Shown here one piece after another: positions 55,293-64,000 of a DNA stretch of 64,000 bases. The position numbers were made by a program, and so were the translations under genes. A model generated the notes under the pieces. The model ran no database searches. It saw only the letters and a list, made by a program, of their open reading frames with translations, and was not told the DNA's origin. The stretch is from Alopecurus myosuroides (Eukaryota; Streptophyta; Magnoliopsida; Poales; Poaceae), in NCBI GenBank assembly GCA_028641055.1, contig CM054058.1:237315551-237379550 (forward strand), given 5' to 3'. Within the stretch, counting starts at the first letter, position 1; every line of letters starts with the position of its first letter.

Positions 55293-57831
55293 CGGACATT
55301 GCGGGATCGAGCTCCGCAGCACCCCCTCCGTTCATCCCAACGACGGCGAGGGTCAAGATCCATTCCCGTGGCGATGAACACTTTGCCACCGGAGCCAACA
55401 ACGAAACAGAAGTTGTCGGCAATTGGAGTCCGAGTAATACTTCTCTCGTCCTTCTTCGTCGGATGTCAAAGGAGGGATCCATAGTTAAGGGCAAATGGCG
55501 AATCTCGAAAGATGAACCCGAGCCCAAGCCAGAAGTTGGAGAACGCGTCATCCTTACCTCTCATGTTGCGAGAGGTATGGGTTTTCCCCCTTCCGCCTTT
55601 TTTCTAGACGTCCTTAACTTTTATGGCGTTCAACCACACAATATTTCTCCGAATTCCATCCTCTACTTAGCCAGTTTCCAAGCCCTTTTTGAAGGATATC
55701 TCGGGATAACACCTGACCTAAATTTCTGGCAATATTGCTTTGAGGTAAAGCATAACATCACAAATGGCGTTTCGCCCATTTGCGGAACCGTATCTTTCAT
55801 CCTCAGAAAATTTAGGGAGGAATGGTATCCAAAAATAGAAATGCCGGAACCTAACCAATCTTGGCTAGGTTCTTTCTTTTATCATCAGGACATTCCATTC
55901 CCAGGCAGGGCAACCGGGGTTCCTCCCTTTGTTAATTCTGCCGCTACTCCTCGCGAGAGTTGGACAGCCGCAGTAGGGGAAAATTTGCCAGAAAACCTGA
56001 TGAAGATAAAGCGACGCATCGCCAAGCTCTCTTCCTCTCAACCTTCTTTGGTTGGGAAGGATATCGTTATGTGCTGGTTTGGACGCCGTATCCAGCCTCT
56101 CTCTTTTCGTTCTCGACTTCTTTACGAATACCAAGGACCAGAAGATAGCATGAGAGGAACAGATAAGGCCTTTACCAGAAAGGATTTTATAGGACGACTT
56201 CACGAACTGGTCGCCGTCAGTAGTCAGATTGAGGAAAGTCTGGCGATTTATCACGTGGAAAATCTGGTCCCTAAGGTATTTATCTTTCCTTGTTTCCACG
56301 TTTTTCTTCAGATTATCTTCTCTCTCCGCTTTTTAACATATTGTTAACTCCTTCCCAGTTTGATGAACTTGGAGAAAATGATCTTGCTTCCGACGCTGAA
56401 CTCAACAAATTACATGCCGAGTTTCACAACAATCGGAAGCGCAAAAGGCAATCAGCTACCAGAGAGGAATCTATTCCCAACCTGGACGATATCCGGATAA
56501 AAGAAGAACCATTCGACGAACTCGGATATATTCGTCCGGAGGCAAAGAAATTCTTTGTTCTTGCGCCTCTGATTCGCCCTTGGCCACAAAATGGATTAGT
56601 TGTTCGCAATGATATCGCATTTTCGCCTCGTCAGGTTATACACGATGGCCTTCATCACGTTGGAATTCTCTTCGCGGAATATGCCAAAGAATTCAACGAG
56701 GTCTTGATCGATTTGCGAGAAATGAGCCAGGTAATACTTCTAGCCCCCAAGCATTAAGTTGAAATATGAATTATTCTTAATGTTTCTTCATATGCCTGTT
56801 CAAACTTAAGCATGTGGCTTTCATTTCCATGTTTTAGCATTCCGCAGACGCCATAAACTTGGAAGTTTTTAAGAAGCTTAGTCTCAAGAGCAGAGAAGTA
56901 AAAACCCTTCAATCTGTTATTGAGTCTAAAAGCAACGAACTAGCGTCATCTCAGCGGCAACTATCAAAAGCCACCGGTATTTTATTTTGTACCATTTGTT
57001 TTCTCTGGAGAATTATTCGGAATTGTTTTGTAAACTCAAATTAATTTCTGCCCTCCAGCTGCTTTAAACAAAGCCAACAAATTAGCAGAAAACGCTGTCC
57101 ATGTTTCTCAGCTTCGTGAGGAAAACTCAAACCTCCGAAAGGAACTTCTGAAAGCTCAAGAAGACCTAGAAGCCAGTAATCTGGCCCTTGGGATTGCTCA
57201 ATCCAAGGCCTCTTTACAGGCAGCGGAAGACAAAGCTGTTATCAATGATTTGGAAAGTATGCTACTCCCGCGCATGAAAGAAAGCGACGAAATTGACAAG
57301 GTTCTTGGTAAGTTAACTTATTTTTACCAATGTCTTCATGTCTTATTTCTTGTATCTTTCCATGTAACCTTTACTTTTGTCGACAAAGCAGGAAATTTTC
57401 CAGGAATTTCTCGGACTGAAAAGATCCGGGCTTTTGGGGAAGTGTGGAATTCAATCAGGAATGCAGGAATGCAGCTGATTAATAAATTCCTTCCCACAAG
57501 TACTATATGCTTTTCGGAAGTCTACTGACTTCCGGGTGCCATCACAGAAGTAGCAGAATCGAAAGAATCCATCCTTCGTTCTGCCGCACGAGGTGGTGCA
57601 CGCATGGCACTTGGCCTTATGCGTCTACATTACCCTAATGCCAGATCTTGGCGCGTAGCATCCGGTATCCCTCAAGGATATACAGAAGCGCAACGAAATG
57701 CGATTTTTGATGAAGTTAAAGGGCACGCTTCGAAGATTGCCTCTATGGTCAACATTTCCATTACTTATCCGGAAGAAGAAGTGCCCACAGCCCCCGAGAA
57801 TGATAGCAGTGATGAAGACTCGGATGCTTGA

Positions 57832-58433
57832 GGGAATACACTCGACCCGAATGATGGATGTGTATAAGAGCATTTTTACAACGTAATTCATATTGTAGTG
57901 CTTCTATGTCATTTGTCGAAACAAGAACTCCGCCTTTTGCAATTTCAAGTTTCTTGCAAAGTTTTTCCGGGTTTGACTGTTCCTTTATCTTCTAAGTAAT
58001 CTGGCAACTGTGTTTTAACTGCTCTAGTGTTTAAAAATGGCTCAACTAGCAATATGTATCGTCATGTCGAGTAACTGGGGACGAACCAAACAGTTTTAAA
58101 ACTCAGAAACATGGATCATGCTAGAAGCATTTTTACTGACTAGTTTCAGTAACCCAACACATACACAATCAGATAAAATTTAGAGAAAACAAGGAACTGC
58201 TCTGAAACTTGGGCACGCAGGCACAATCCGAGTTTCCTTTAACCTTTAACAGGCCGAATCATTCGGCTTTTAAACACCGAGCACGCAGGCACAATTCGGG
58301 TTAACATTGAGTATTTGTAAGATCATTGGGAAATAGATGAGGCGGAAATATTTTGTACTTATAGTGAAATATGAATGACAACATTCCTACAACTTTATTT
58401 CATGGTCTCAAAGATGTTTACATAGAAATTGAA
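57832..58433. other. Convergent 3' region between accessory gene and pol
   Basis: The plus-strand accessory gene and the minus-strand pol both end here. It holds a perfect 7-bp inverted repeat GCCGAAT-C-ATTCGGC (58253-58267) followed by TTTT, and two direct copies of GCACGCAGGCACAAT (58213-58227 and 58281-58295). These may bear on RNA 3' end formation for either transcript; no function is established. Confidence 0.5.
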
Positions 58434-61400
58434 CTAAGTATAGAAGGGACGTAATTGCTGGATACTCCAAGGCCTCTTTGTCTCTCCTAGTTCATCATCT
58501 ATTTTTCTCTTTCTTTTGCGATTCGGCTTCTCGGGATCATCCTCCGTATCTCGAATGTCGACAAGATAGTATGATCCATTCTTCATGGCTTTACTGATGA
58601 CAAATGGTCCTTCCCATACTGGGGCCAATTTGTGCTTCCTTTGCTGCACCAATCTCAGCACTAAGTCACCTTCTTTAAAAGAACGATGCCTGATTTTCCG
58701 ACTATGATAACGTCGTAAACCTTGCTGGTAGATGGCAGATCTTTGAAGCACAAGTTCTCGTTCCTCTTCTAAGAGATCGACGGCATCCTGTCGTGCTTCT
58801 TCGGCATCTGAGTCGTCAAAATTCTGCACTCTTGGGCTATCATGGATCATGTCCGTTGGAAGAATAGCTTCCGCACCGTAAACTAGGAAAAACGGGGTTT
58901 GCTCAGTTGACCTATTTGGCGTCGTTCGAATACTCCATAACACGGAAGGTAGCTCTTCTACCCACGCTCCAGCTGCTCTATGGAGAGGAGATTCGAGTCT
59001 TGGGCGTATTCCTTCCAGGATTGAACTGTTCATTCTTTCAACCTGTCCATTAGATTGCGGGTGTGCCACAGATGCAAGATCTAAGCGGATTCCCGTTTGT
59101 TGGCAGTATTTTGCCAACTCCCCAATGGACAAATTTGTCCCGTTATCAGTTATTATGCTATGTGGGACGCCATACCTCATTACTAAATCAATAATGAAAT
59201 TTCTGGCAGTTGCGCCATCCAGCTTTTTGATGGGTTTAGCCTCCACCCATTTTGTATACTTATCCACCGCTACGAGTAGATGTGTAAGTCCACCTCTTGC
59301 AGTTTTGAACGGTCCCATCATATCTAGCCCCCAGACCGCAAACGGCCATGTGATAGGGATAGTTTTAAGTGCTTGGGCCGGCAAATTGGTCTGCTTGGCG
59401 TAATATTGACATCCTTCGCATGTATTCACTATGCGTTCGGCGTCTGACTTGGCTGTTAGCCAGAAAAACCCCGCCCGGAATGCTTTTTTGACTATGCTTT
59501 TTGATTGAGCATGATGTCCGCAATCACCGGCGTGGATTTCTTCCAGTATTTCTCTTCCTTCTTCTGGTGAAATACACCGCTGAAAAATTCCGGAAGTACT
59601 GCGTTTATACAAGTGGTCGTTGATCACCACGTATCCTTTGCACCGACGCTGTATTTGCCTTTGCAAGACTTCGTCTGCTCCTTCCGGGTACTTCTGATTG
59701 ACTAAGAAGTTTAAGTATGGAATTGTCCAATCCGGTTTAACGAGCATGACCTCGATTGTTTCAGATGCCAGAGGGTAATCAACATCTCCACCTTTTATGG
59801 ATGGTTCATACAAGTGCTGGACGAATACCCCTGGTGGTAAAGTTTTTACTCTCTCTGATCCCATGCGGGCTAACGCATCCGCATTCCAGTTTTCCTCCCT
59901 TTTTATGTGAAGGACTTCGAACCCGAAGAAACAAATGGCAAACTCATCCACCGTCCTCCGATATTCGGCCATTATAGGGCTTTTGGCGTCCCAGGTTTGG
60001 TTGAGCTGATGCTGTACCAAATCCGAGTCTCCATAGCATAAGATGTGTTTTACCCCTATTTCTTTTGCAATATGCAAGCCATGAAGCAGAGCTTCGTATT
60101 CTGCCACGTTGTTACTGGCGTTGAAGTGTATTTGTAATACGTGCTCCATTGTGTCTCCCTTGGGAGATTTTAGGACTACGCCAGCCCCAGCTCCTTCCTT
60201 CATCTTGGATCCGTCAAAGTGCATGATCCAGTACTCGGATTCTGGCATCGGTGTATTTTCCATTGCTTCTGTCCAGTCGGCGACGAAATCTGCCGAAACT
60301 TGGGATTTTATTGCCGTCCTTGGCTGGTACTTAATGTCGAAGGCTGCCAGCTCGATGCCCCATTTAGCTACTCGGCCGGTTGCCTCCGCATTGTTTATAA
60401 TATCCCCTAGCGGTGCTTTACATACCACTGTTATGGAATGCCCTTGGAAGTAATGGCGCAGTTTTCTGGATGCAAAAAATACGCCATATGCCAGTTTCTG
60501 GTAGTGCGGATACCTTTGTTTGGATTCGGAAAAAACTTCGCTTATGTAATATACCGGATGTTGATCTGGTATGCTTTGTTCTTCTTTTGTCCGCTCCACA
60601 ACGATTACCGCACTAATAACCCGACTTGTAGCCGTAAGGTATAATAACATGGGTTCTTCGTCTTTTGGAGATGCCAAGATGGGAGCGTTCATCAAGGTTT
60701 CCTTCAACTGGGCCAACGCTGCATCAGCCTCTTCTGTCCATTCGAACTTGTCGGATTTCTTCAGCAGCTTGTAGAGTGGTAAGGCTTTATCCCCCAGCCG
60801 ACTGATAAATATGCTGACGGCTGCAGCGGAACCCGTCAATCTTTGGACATCTTTTACACATGTAGGTTTTGAGATGTTCAAGATTGCCTTGATCTTTTCC
60901 GGGGTAACTTCTATTCCTCTATGGGAAACAATGAAACCCAGAAGTTTTCCTGAGGGAACCCCGAATACGCACTTAGATGGATTCAACTTCATCTTGTAAG
61001 TGCGCAAGTTTTCGAAAGTTTCTCGCAAATCCTCAAGGAGTGTATCTTTTTCCTTGGTTACGACAGCGATATCGTCCACGTAAACATGAACGTTTCTGCC
61101 AATTTGACTATGCAAACAGCGTTGCATGCAACGCTGGTAGGTTGCACCTGCGTTCTTCAGGCCAAAAGGCATGGTTATGTAATAATACGTCCCATACGGG
61201 GTTATAAAAGAAGTCTTGATTTGATCTTCCTTTTTCATGCGTATTTGGTGGTACCCGGAGTATGCATCCAAAAAGCATAAAAGCTCGGAGCCTGCAGTGG
61301 CATCTATTATTTGATCGATTCGCGGTAACGCGAACCTATCTTTCGGACACAACTTGTTCAATCCTGTGTAATCTATACACATTCTAAGAGCAGTGGTGTC

Positions 61401-61667
61401 TTTCTTCGGTACTAGGACCGGATTTGCGGACCAATCAGTATGGATTACTTCCTTGATGAAATCCGCTGCTAAAAGCCGGATAATTTCCTTGCCAATAGCC
61501 TTCCGTCTTCTTCCGTCAAATCGACGGAGACCTTGTTTGACGGGTTTTGATCCGGGAATAACCTTGAGTTGGTGCTCAGCAAGTTCCCTGGGTACGCCTG
61601 GCATGTCAGCTGGACACCAGGCAAAAATATCCCAGTTCTCACGGAGGAACTTGATGAGCTCGCCTTC
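58434..61667 (-). CDS. Pol of Tat element II (RT, dual RNase H, integrase)
   Basis: Open on the minus strand from just after the TAG at 61670-61668 to the stop at 58434. It begins with the linker ELIKFLRENWDIFAWCPADM. Counting from the Met at 61604, RT has the box YVDD at residues 175-178 and MPFGLKNAGATYQRCM before it. RNase H contains QKLAYGVFFASRKLRHYFQG. The second RNase H contains WIMHFDGSKMKEGAGAGVVL and NNVAEYEALLHGL. The integrase HHCC region contains HAGDCGHHAQSK and CEGCQ, and the core contains GLDMMGPFKTA, IITDNGTNL and HPQSNGQVERMN. The C terminus is basic. The frame is intact, but it is separated from gag-protease by the stop. Confidence 0.9.
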   Translation of the reverse strand, partial: EGELIKFLRENWDIFAWCPADMPGVPRELAEHQLKVIPGSKPVKQGLRRFDGRRRKAIGKEIIRLLAADFIKEVIHTDWSANPVLVPKKDTTALRMCIDYTGLNKLCPKDRFALPRIDQIIDATAGSELLCFLDAYSGYHQIRMKKEDQIKTSFITPYGTYYYITMPFGLKNAGATYQRCMQRCLHSQIGRNVHVYVDDIAVVTKEKDTLLEDLRETFENLRTYKMKLNPSKCVFGVPSGKLLGFIVSHRGIEVTPEKIKAILNISKPTCVKDVQRLTGSAAAVSIFISRLGDKALPLYKLLKKSDKFEWTEEADAALAQLKETLMNAPILASPKDEEPMLLYLTATSRVISAVIVVERTKEEQSIPDQHPVYYISEVFSESKQRYPHYQKLAYGVFFASRKLRHYFQGHSITVVCKAPLGDIINNAEATGRVAKWGIELAAFDIKYQPRTAIKSQVSADFVADWTEAMENTPMPESEYWIMHFDGSKMKEGAGAGVVLKSPKGDTMEHVLQIHFNASNNVAEYEALLHGLHIAKEIGVKHILCYGDSDLVQHQLNQTWDAKSPIMAEYRRTVDEFAICFFGFEVLHIKREENWNADALARMGSERVKTLPPGVFVQHLYEPSIKGGDVDYPLASETIEVMLVKPDWTIPYLNFLVNQKYPEGADEVLQRQIQRRCKGYVVINDHLYKRSTSGIFQRCISPEEGREILEEIHAGDCGHHAQSKSIVKKAFRAGFFWLTAKSDAERIVNTCEGCQYYAKQTNLPAQALKTIPITWPFAVWGLDMMGPFKTARGGLTHLLVAVDKYTKWVEAKPIKKLDGATARNFIIDLVMRYGVPHSIITDNGTNLSIGELAKYCQQTGIRLDLASVAHPQSNGQVERMNSSILEGIRPRLESPLHRAAGAWVEELPSVLWSIRTTPNRSTEQTPFFLVYGAEAILPTDMIHDSPRVQNFDDSDAEEARQDAVDLLEEERELVLQRSAIYQQGLRRYHSRKIRHRSFKEGDLVLRLVQQRKHKLAPVWEGPFVISKAMKNGSYYLVDIRDTEDDPEKPNRKRKRKIDDELGETKRPWSIQQLRPFYT

Positions 61668-64000
61668 CTATTTGTCGGTCATCCCAGTCCCTACGACGAC
61701 GAATTTTGTCGGATCTTTGGGATCTAGGATTACCTGTCTTGTATTCTCGGACGCCTTGAAGCTATCTGTTGGCTTCCGAGTTTCTTTTCCTGCCGGCATT
61801 TCTTTCGGCGATACCTCCTTGGCTAATTCCTTCAGTTCCTCCTTTGCTATAACTCTCTGAGCGCAAAGGGCGTTTTCTTTCTCCAACTCGTTTGCCAGCT
61901 TGAAATCACCGGCAATGGTGATTACTCCTCCTTTGGGTCCTGGCATTTTCAGCTTGTTGTAGATATAACAGGATCTTGCCATGAATTTGGCGAAAGCTGG
62001 ACGTCCGAGTATTGCGTGATACACGCTTTCGAACGGCACTACTTCGAAGGATAATTTTTTCTGCCGGAAGTGATCTTTATCTCCGAAGGTGACATCTAGG
62101 GAAATTTCTCCTAGGGATCGTGCTTGCCTGCCAGGAACAGTGCCATGGAAGCGTATATTGCTGTAGTTGAGCTGGGACTCAGAGATCTTCAAGTGCTTCA
62201 GTGTATCCAGGTACATTATATTAATGCTGGATCCTCCGTCCATCAGCACTCTTCTTAGCCTAGTGTTTTGAACAATAGGGCTGACAACAAGAGCTTGTGT
62301 GCCGGGTTCAGGGATATTTCCGGGATGATCAGACTGATCCCAGATTATCGGTGTGTTGGAGTACTTCAAGAATTTTGGGGTTGCCGGAACAACCGCGTTT
62401 ATTTCTCGAAGTGTTCTTTTGGCCACCTTTGCTGACGGGGTTGCTAAGAAAGTTAACATTGCTTCTCCGTCAACTCTCGGAAATTTGGGTTCGCCCTTTC
62501 GCTGTTGTTCCTGGATTTTGTCATCAGTGTCCGATTCACTGTCTTCTTTTTCAGCTTCTGGCTTTTGTTTGGCAGGTTTCCTTTTGGAACCCTTCCCCTT
62601 ATTTCCGGATCCTGCATTGCCTTTCATATGCTTGTTTAGCCGGCATTGCGCGTTTGTGTGGGTTGGTTTCCCAAATTGCGAGTGGTGGACGCAGGGTTCC
62701 GACTTAATTCTCTCCCATTCTTCGGGAGTGTAATTGATTGGATCTGGACTGCGGCCTTTCCACTTATTCACCTTTTCTCCTCCAAAGGCTATGTTGACCT
62801 CCTTGGGCTTTGTCGTTGACTCTGGAGTTCCTTTTTTGTCAGAACGAGGGGTTTTCTTGGCGAGTATTAGTGACTCAATATTTCCTCCTCTTGCTCTGAT
62901 ATCATCTTCGGCTGCAGCATGCTCATTAGCGGTTGTAAGCATAGATCCGAGATCTTTGTGCTGTTTAGAACCAACCATGAACGGTACAAGTCCGGGTTTT
63001 AGGCCATTGACGAAAGCATGCATTGCTTGTACGTCAGTTACTCCAGAGCAACTATTCTTCATTGCAGTCCATCTGGAGATGAAATCCACGTATGGTTCGT
63101 CCTCAAATTGGGTGCAACGGTTCAGCTGGTTGATGCTATTTGGGCGTTTGTATGTTCCCCGAAAATGCTGAGTGAATACTCTCGCCATATCATCCCAACT
63201 GTCGACGGTTCTTGATGGTAAACCATTGATCCAATCTCTGGCTCCGTCTAGCAACATTAGGGGAAGAAACTTGACAGCTTCCAGGTCTGTCCCATTGTTG
63301 ATTTGGACGGCTGTATAATAATCTGAGAGCCAGGTATCCGGGTTCGTACTGCCGGTATATTTTTGGTAGGTTGGACCAACTTTGGCGAAGCCAGAATGCA
63401 GGGTTATCCTTCGGATCCTGTCAGTAAAACACTTAGGACCAAAGTATAGATCATCCTTTTCTGCTCTATCAATGTGTGCAGAATATCTCCCGGCTGAATG
63501 GACAGAAGGGGATCTGCTCCTTTCTTTTCCATTGTTGCGCGGACGCGGCTTTCCGAGGTTATCTCTATCTCTTCCGTGTTCACGTCCTTTAGGCGGAGTT
63601 CTGCTTCTATGCCTTTCCTTATCCTTAGGAGGTGTCCGGGATCTTTCACGTCTGTGAGGTATATCATATCTTCCAGCTTTTTCAGCTGGGTTTCTCGGAG
63701 GTGGCATTATTTTGCCGTCATTCCGGTGTTTGTCTTCCCGATCGTGTTGTTTATATCCATCTTTCGGGAGATGAGGTCCGATTCTGGACGTTGCGTCCTG
63801 GTTGTCGGGGTTTTTCTTGTCTTTTCTCGGATCCTCTTTTTTATCCGAATCTCCGGGTTCTTCCGGTCCAGGTGCTCCAGCAGTGCAAGTAGCTGTTTTG
63901 CAGAGAGCGGAATTATCATGCAGCCTCCCTGATCGTTCTTGGCCTCGCTGCTGCTGCTGTAATGCTTTTCCTAAGAAAGCATACACCCCTTGGAGTTTTT
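61668..64000 (-). CDS. Gag-protease of Tat element II, 5' end outside window
   Basis: The frame is open to the window edge (it reads through LQGVYAFLGKALQQQQRG), so the true start lies beyond 64000. It holds a long charged N-terminal region rich in Arg, Lys, Asp and Glu (RRERSRTPPKDKERHRSRTP). The capsid follows: TWLSDYYTAVQINNGTDLEA, WINGLPSRTVDSWDDMARVF and FISRWTAMKNSCSGV. Next is a CCHH-like patch (CVHHSQFGKPTHTNAQC), then protease with RRVLMDGGSSINIMYLDTLK, which has the DGGS form usual in Tat elements. It ends with a TAG in the same frame as pol, near MTDK. Confidence 0.9.
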   Translation of the reverse strand, partial: KLQGVYAFLGKALQQQQRGQERSGRLHDNSALCKTATCTAGAPGPEEPGDSDKKEDPRKDKKNPDNQDATSRIGPHLPKDGYKQHDREDKHRNDGKIMPPPRNPAEKAGRYDIPHRRERSRTPPKDKERHRSRTPPKGREHGRDRDNLGKPRPRNNGKERSRSPSVHSAGRYSAHIDRAEKDDLYFGPKCFTDRIRRITLHSGFAKVGPTYQKYTGSTNPDTWLSDYYTAVQINNGTDLEAVKFLPLMLLDGARDWINGLPSRTVDSWDDMARVFTQHFRGTYKRPNSINQLNRCTQFEDEPYVDFISRWTAMKNSCSGVTDVQAMHAFVNGLKPGLVPFMVGSKQHKDLGSMLTTANEHAAAEDDIRARGGNIESLILAKKTPRSDKKGTPESTTKPKEVNIAFGGEKVNKWKGRSPDPINYTPEEWERIKSEPCVHHSQFGKPTHTNAQCRLNKHMKGNAGSGNKGKGSKRKPAKQKPEAEKEDSESDTDDKIQEQQRKGEPKFPRVDGEAMLTFLATPSAKVAKRTLREINAVVPATPKFLKYSNTPIIWDQSDHPGNIPEPGTQALVVSPIVQNTRLRRVLMDGGSSINIMYLDTLKHLKISESQLNYSNIRFHGTVPGRQARSLGEISLDVTFGDKDHFRQKKLSFEVVPFESVYHAILGRPAFAKFMARSCYIYNKLKMPGPKGGVITIAGDFKLANELEKENALCAQRVIAKEELKELAKEVSPKEMPAGKETRKPTDSFKASENTRQVILDPKDPTKFVVVGTGMTDK

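Larger units (their letters stand above)
50382..57831 (+). pseudogene. Antisense multi-exon accessory gene of Tat element II, split by a solo LTR
   Basis: This plus-strand gene is opposite to gag-pol. Exon 1 is 50382-50537 plus 55298-56275 (interrupted by the 50538-55297 insertion). Further exons are 56359-56730, 56838-56976, 57059-57307, 57392-57499 and 57548-57831. All introns are GT-AG and phases agree. The last intron is only 48 bp and less certain. Exon 1 encodes an acidic Ala/Ser-rich N terminus, then GFPPSAFFLDVLNFYGVQPH and GYLGITPDLNFWQYCFEVKH. These resemble the 'putative gypsy type transposon' domain of grass accessory ORFs. A basic stretch (NNRKRKRQ) may be nuclear targeting. Exons 3-4 are coiled coil (LREENSNLRKELLKAQEDLE), and the tail is acidic. 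The role is unknown. Confidence 0.78.
49287..64000 (-). mobile_element. Tat-type Ty3/Gypsy retrotransposon (element II), 5' end outside window
   Basis: Minus-strand element. The 3' LTR is at 49287-49845 with a purine tract beside it, pol at 61667-58434 and gag-protease at 64000-61668. Between pol and the 3' LTR lies a multi-exon gene on the opposite strand (50382-57831). A dual RNase H and an antisense accessory ORF between pol and 3' LTR are known for Tat-lineage plant elements such as maize Grande. The base pairs CCTAC (49282-49286) should recur after the 5' LTR beyond 64000. It carries a solo-LTR insertion and a stop codon between gag-protease and RT. Confidence 0.92.

Noticed and set aside
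1..64000. CRISPR arrays, prophage or bacterial operon structure
   Set aside because: No regularly spaced repeats of that kind. Introns, LTR elements, MITEs and LINEs show plant nuclear DNA.

Overview
This is plant nuclear DNA from a repeat-rich grass genome. Stacked Copia and Gypsy LTR retrotransposons, L1-type LINEs and many Stowaway-type MITEs suggest a Pooideae/Triticeae-like species (wheat, barley, Aegilops or rye type). That assignment is an inference from element types and architecture, because no sequence search was possible. I see one plausible single-copy host gene. It lies on the minus strand at 24171-28285, has five exons, and predicts a plastid-targeted multi-pass membrane protein of unknown function. 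Almost everything else is transposable-element DNA.

Layout. (1) 1-9050: an old, heavily mutated Tat-type Gypsy element (29-8658, minus strand) inserted in a LINE endonuclease relic. (2) 9051-14340: low-information DNA with a solo LTR (9568-10897, TSD TAGAC), a Stowaway MITE, a perfect 21-bp inverted repeat and small tandem duplications. (3) 14341-20816: a nearly complete L1-type LINE on the minus strand (14-bp TSD, two frameshifts). It is followed directly by a 1.5-kb non-autonomous LINE-like retroelement (20842-22326, TSD AAAGTATCTT) and by a local duplication carrying MITEs. (4) 24171-28285: the host gene, with an 803-bp tandem duplication upstream of it. (5) 31199 to beyond 64000: a nested stack. 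The base layer is a minus-strand SIRE-like Copia element (3' LTR 31199-32443, accessory ORF, RNase H end at 48889-49286). It is split by an intact, young chromodomain Gypsy element (35262-48521, 4.18-kb LTRs, TSD TCTTA, one 1459-codon gag-pol ORF). It is split again by a second Tat-type Gypsy element (from 49287 past the window end). That element contains a solo LTR (50538-55292, TSD CGGAC) related to the chromodomain element.

Two regulatory or genic systems stand out. First, the SIRE-like Copia element has two TATA boxes on its minus strand, one in the LTR and one just upstream of its spliced accessory ORF. Each is directly preceded by dense arrays of 5-bp GAA/TTC units that fit the heat-shock-element consensus, and a perfect four-unit array sits in the accessory ORF's intron. 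Second, the second Tat element carries a six-exon coiled-coil gene in antisense to its own gag-pol. This gene has its own TATA box and a palindromic CCAACGG pair upstream. Its first exon has been split in phase by the 4.76-kb solo LTR.

The Tat, Copia and LINE coding regions carry stops or frameshifts. Only the chromodomain Gypsy gag-pol (39925-44304) reads as fully intact.
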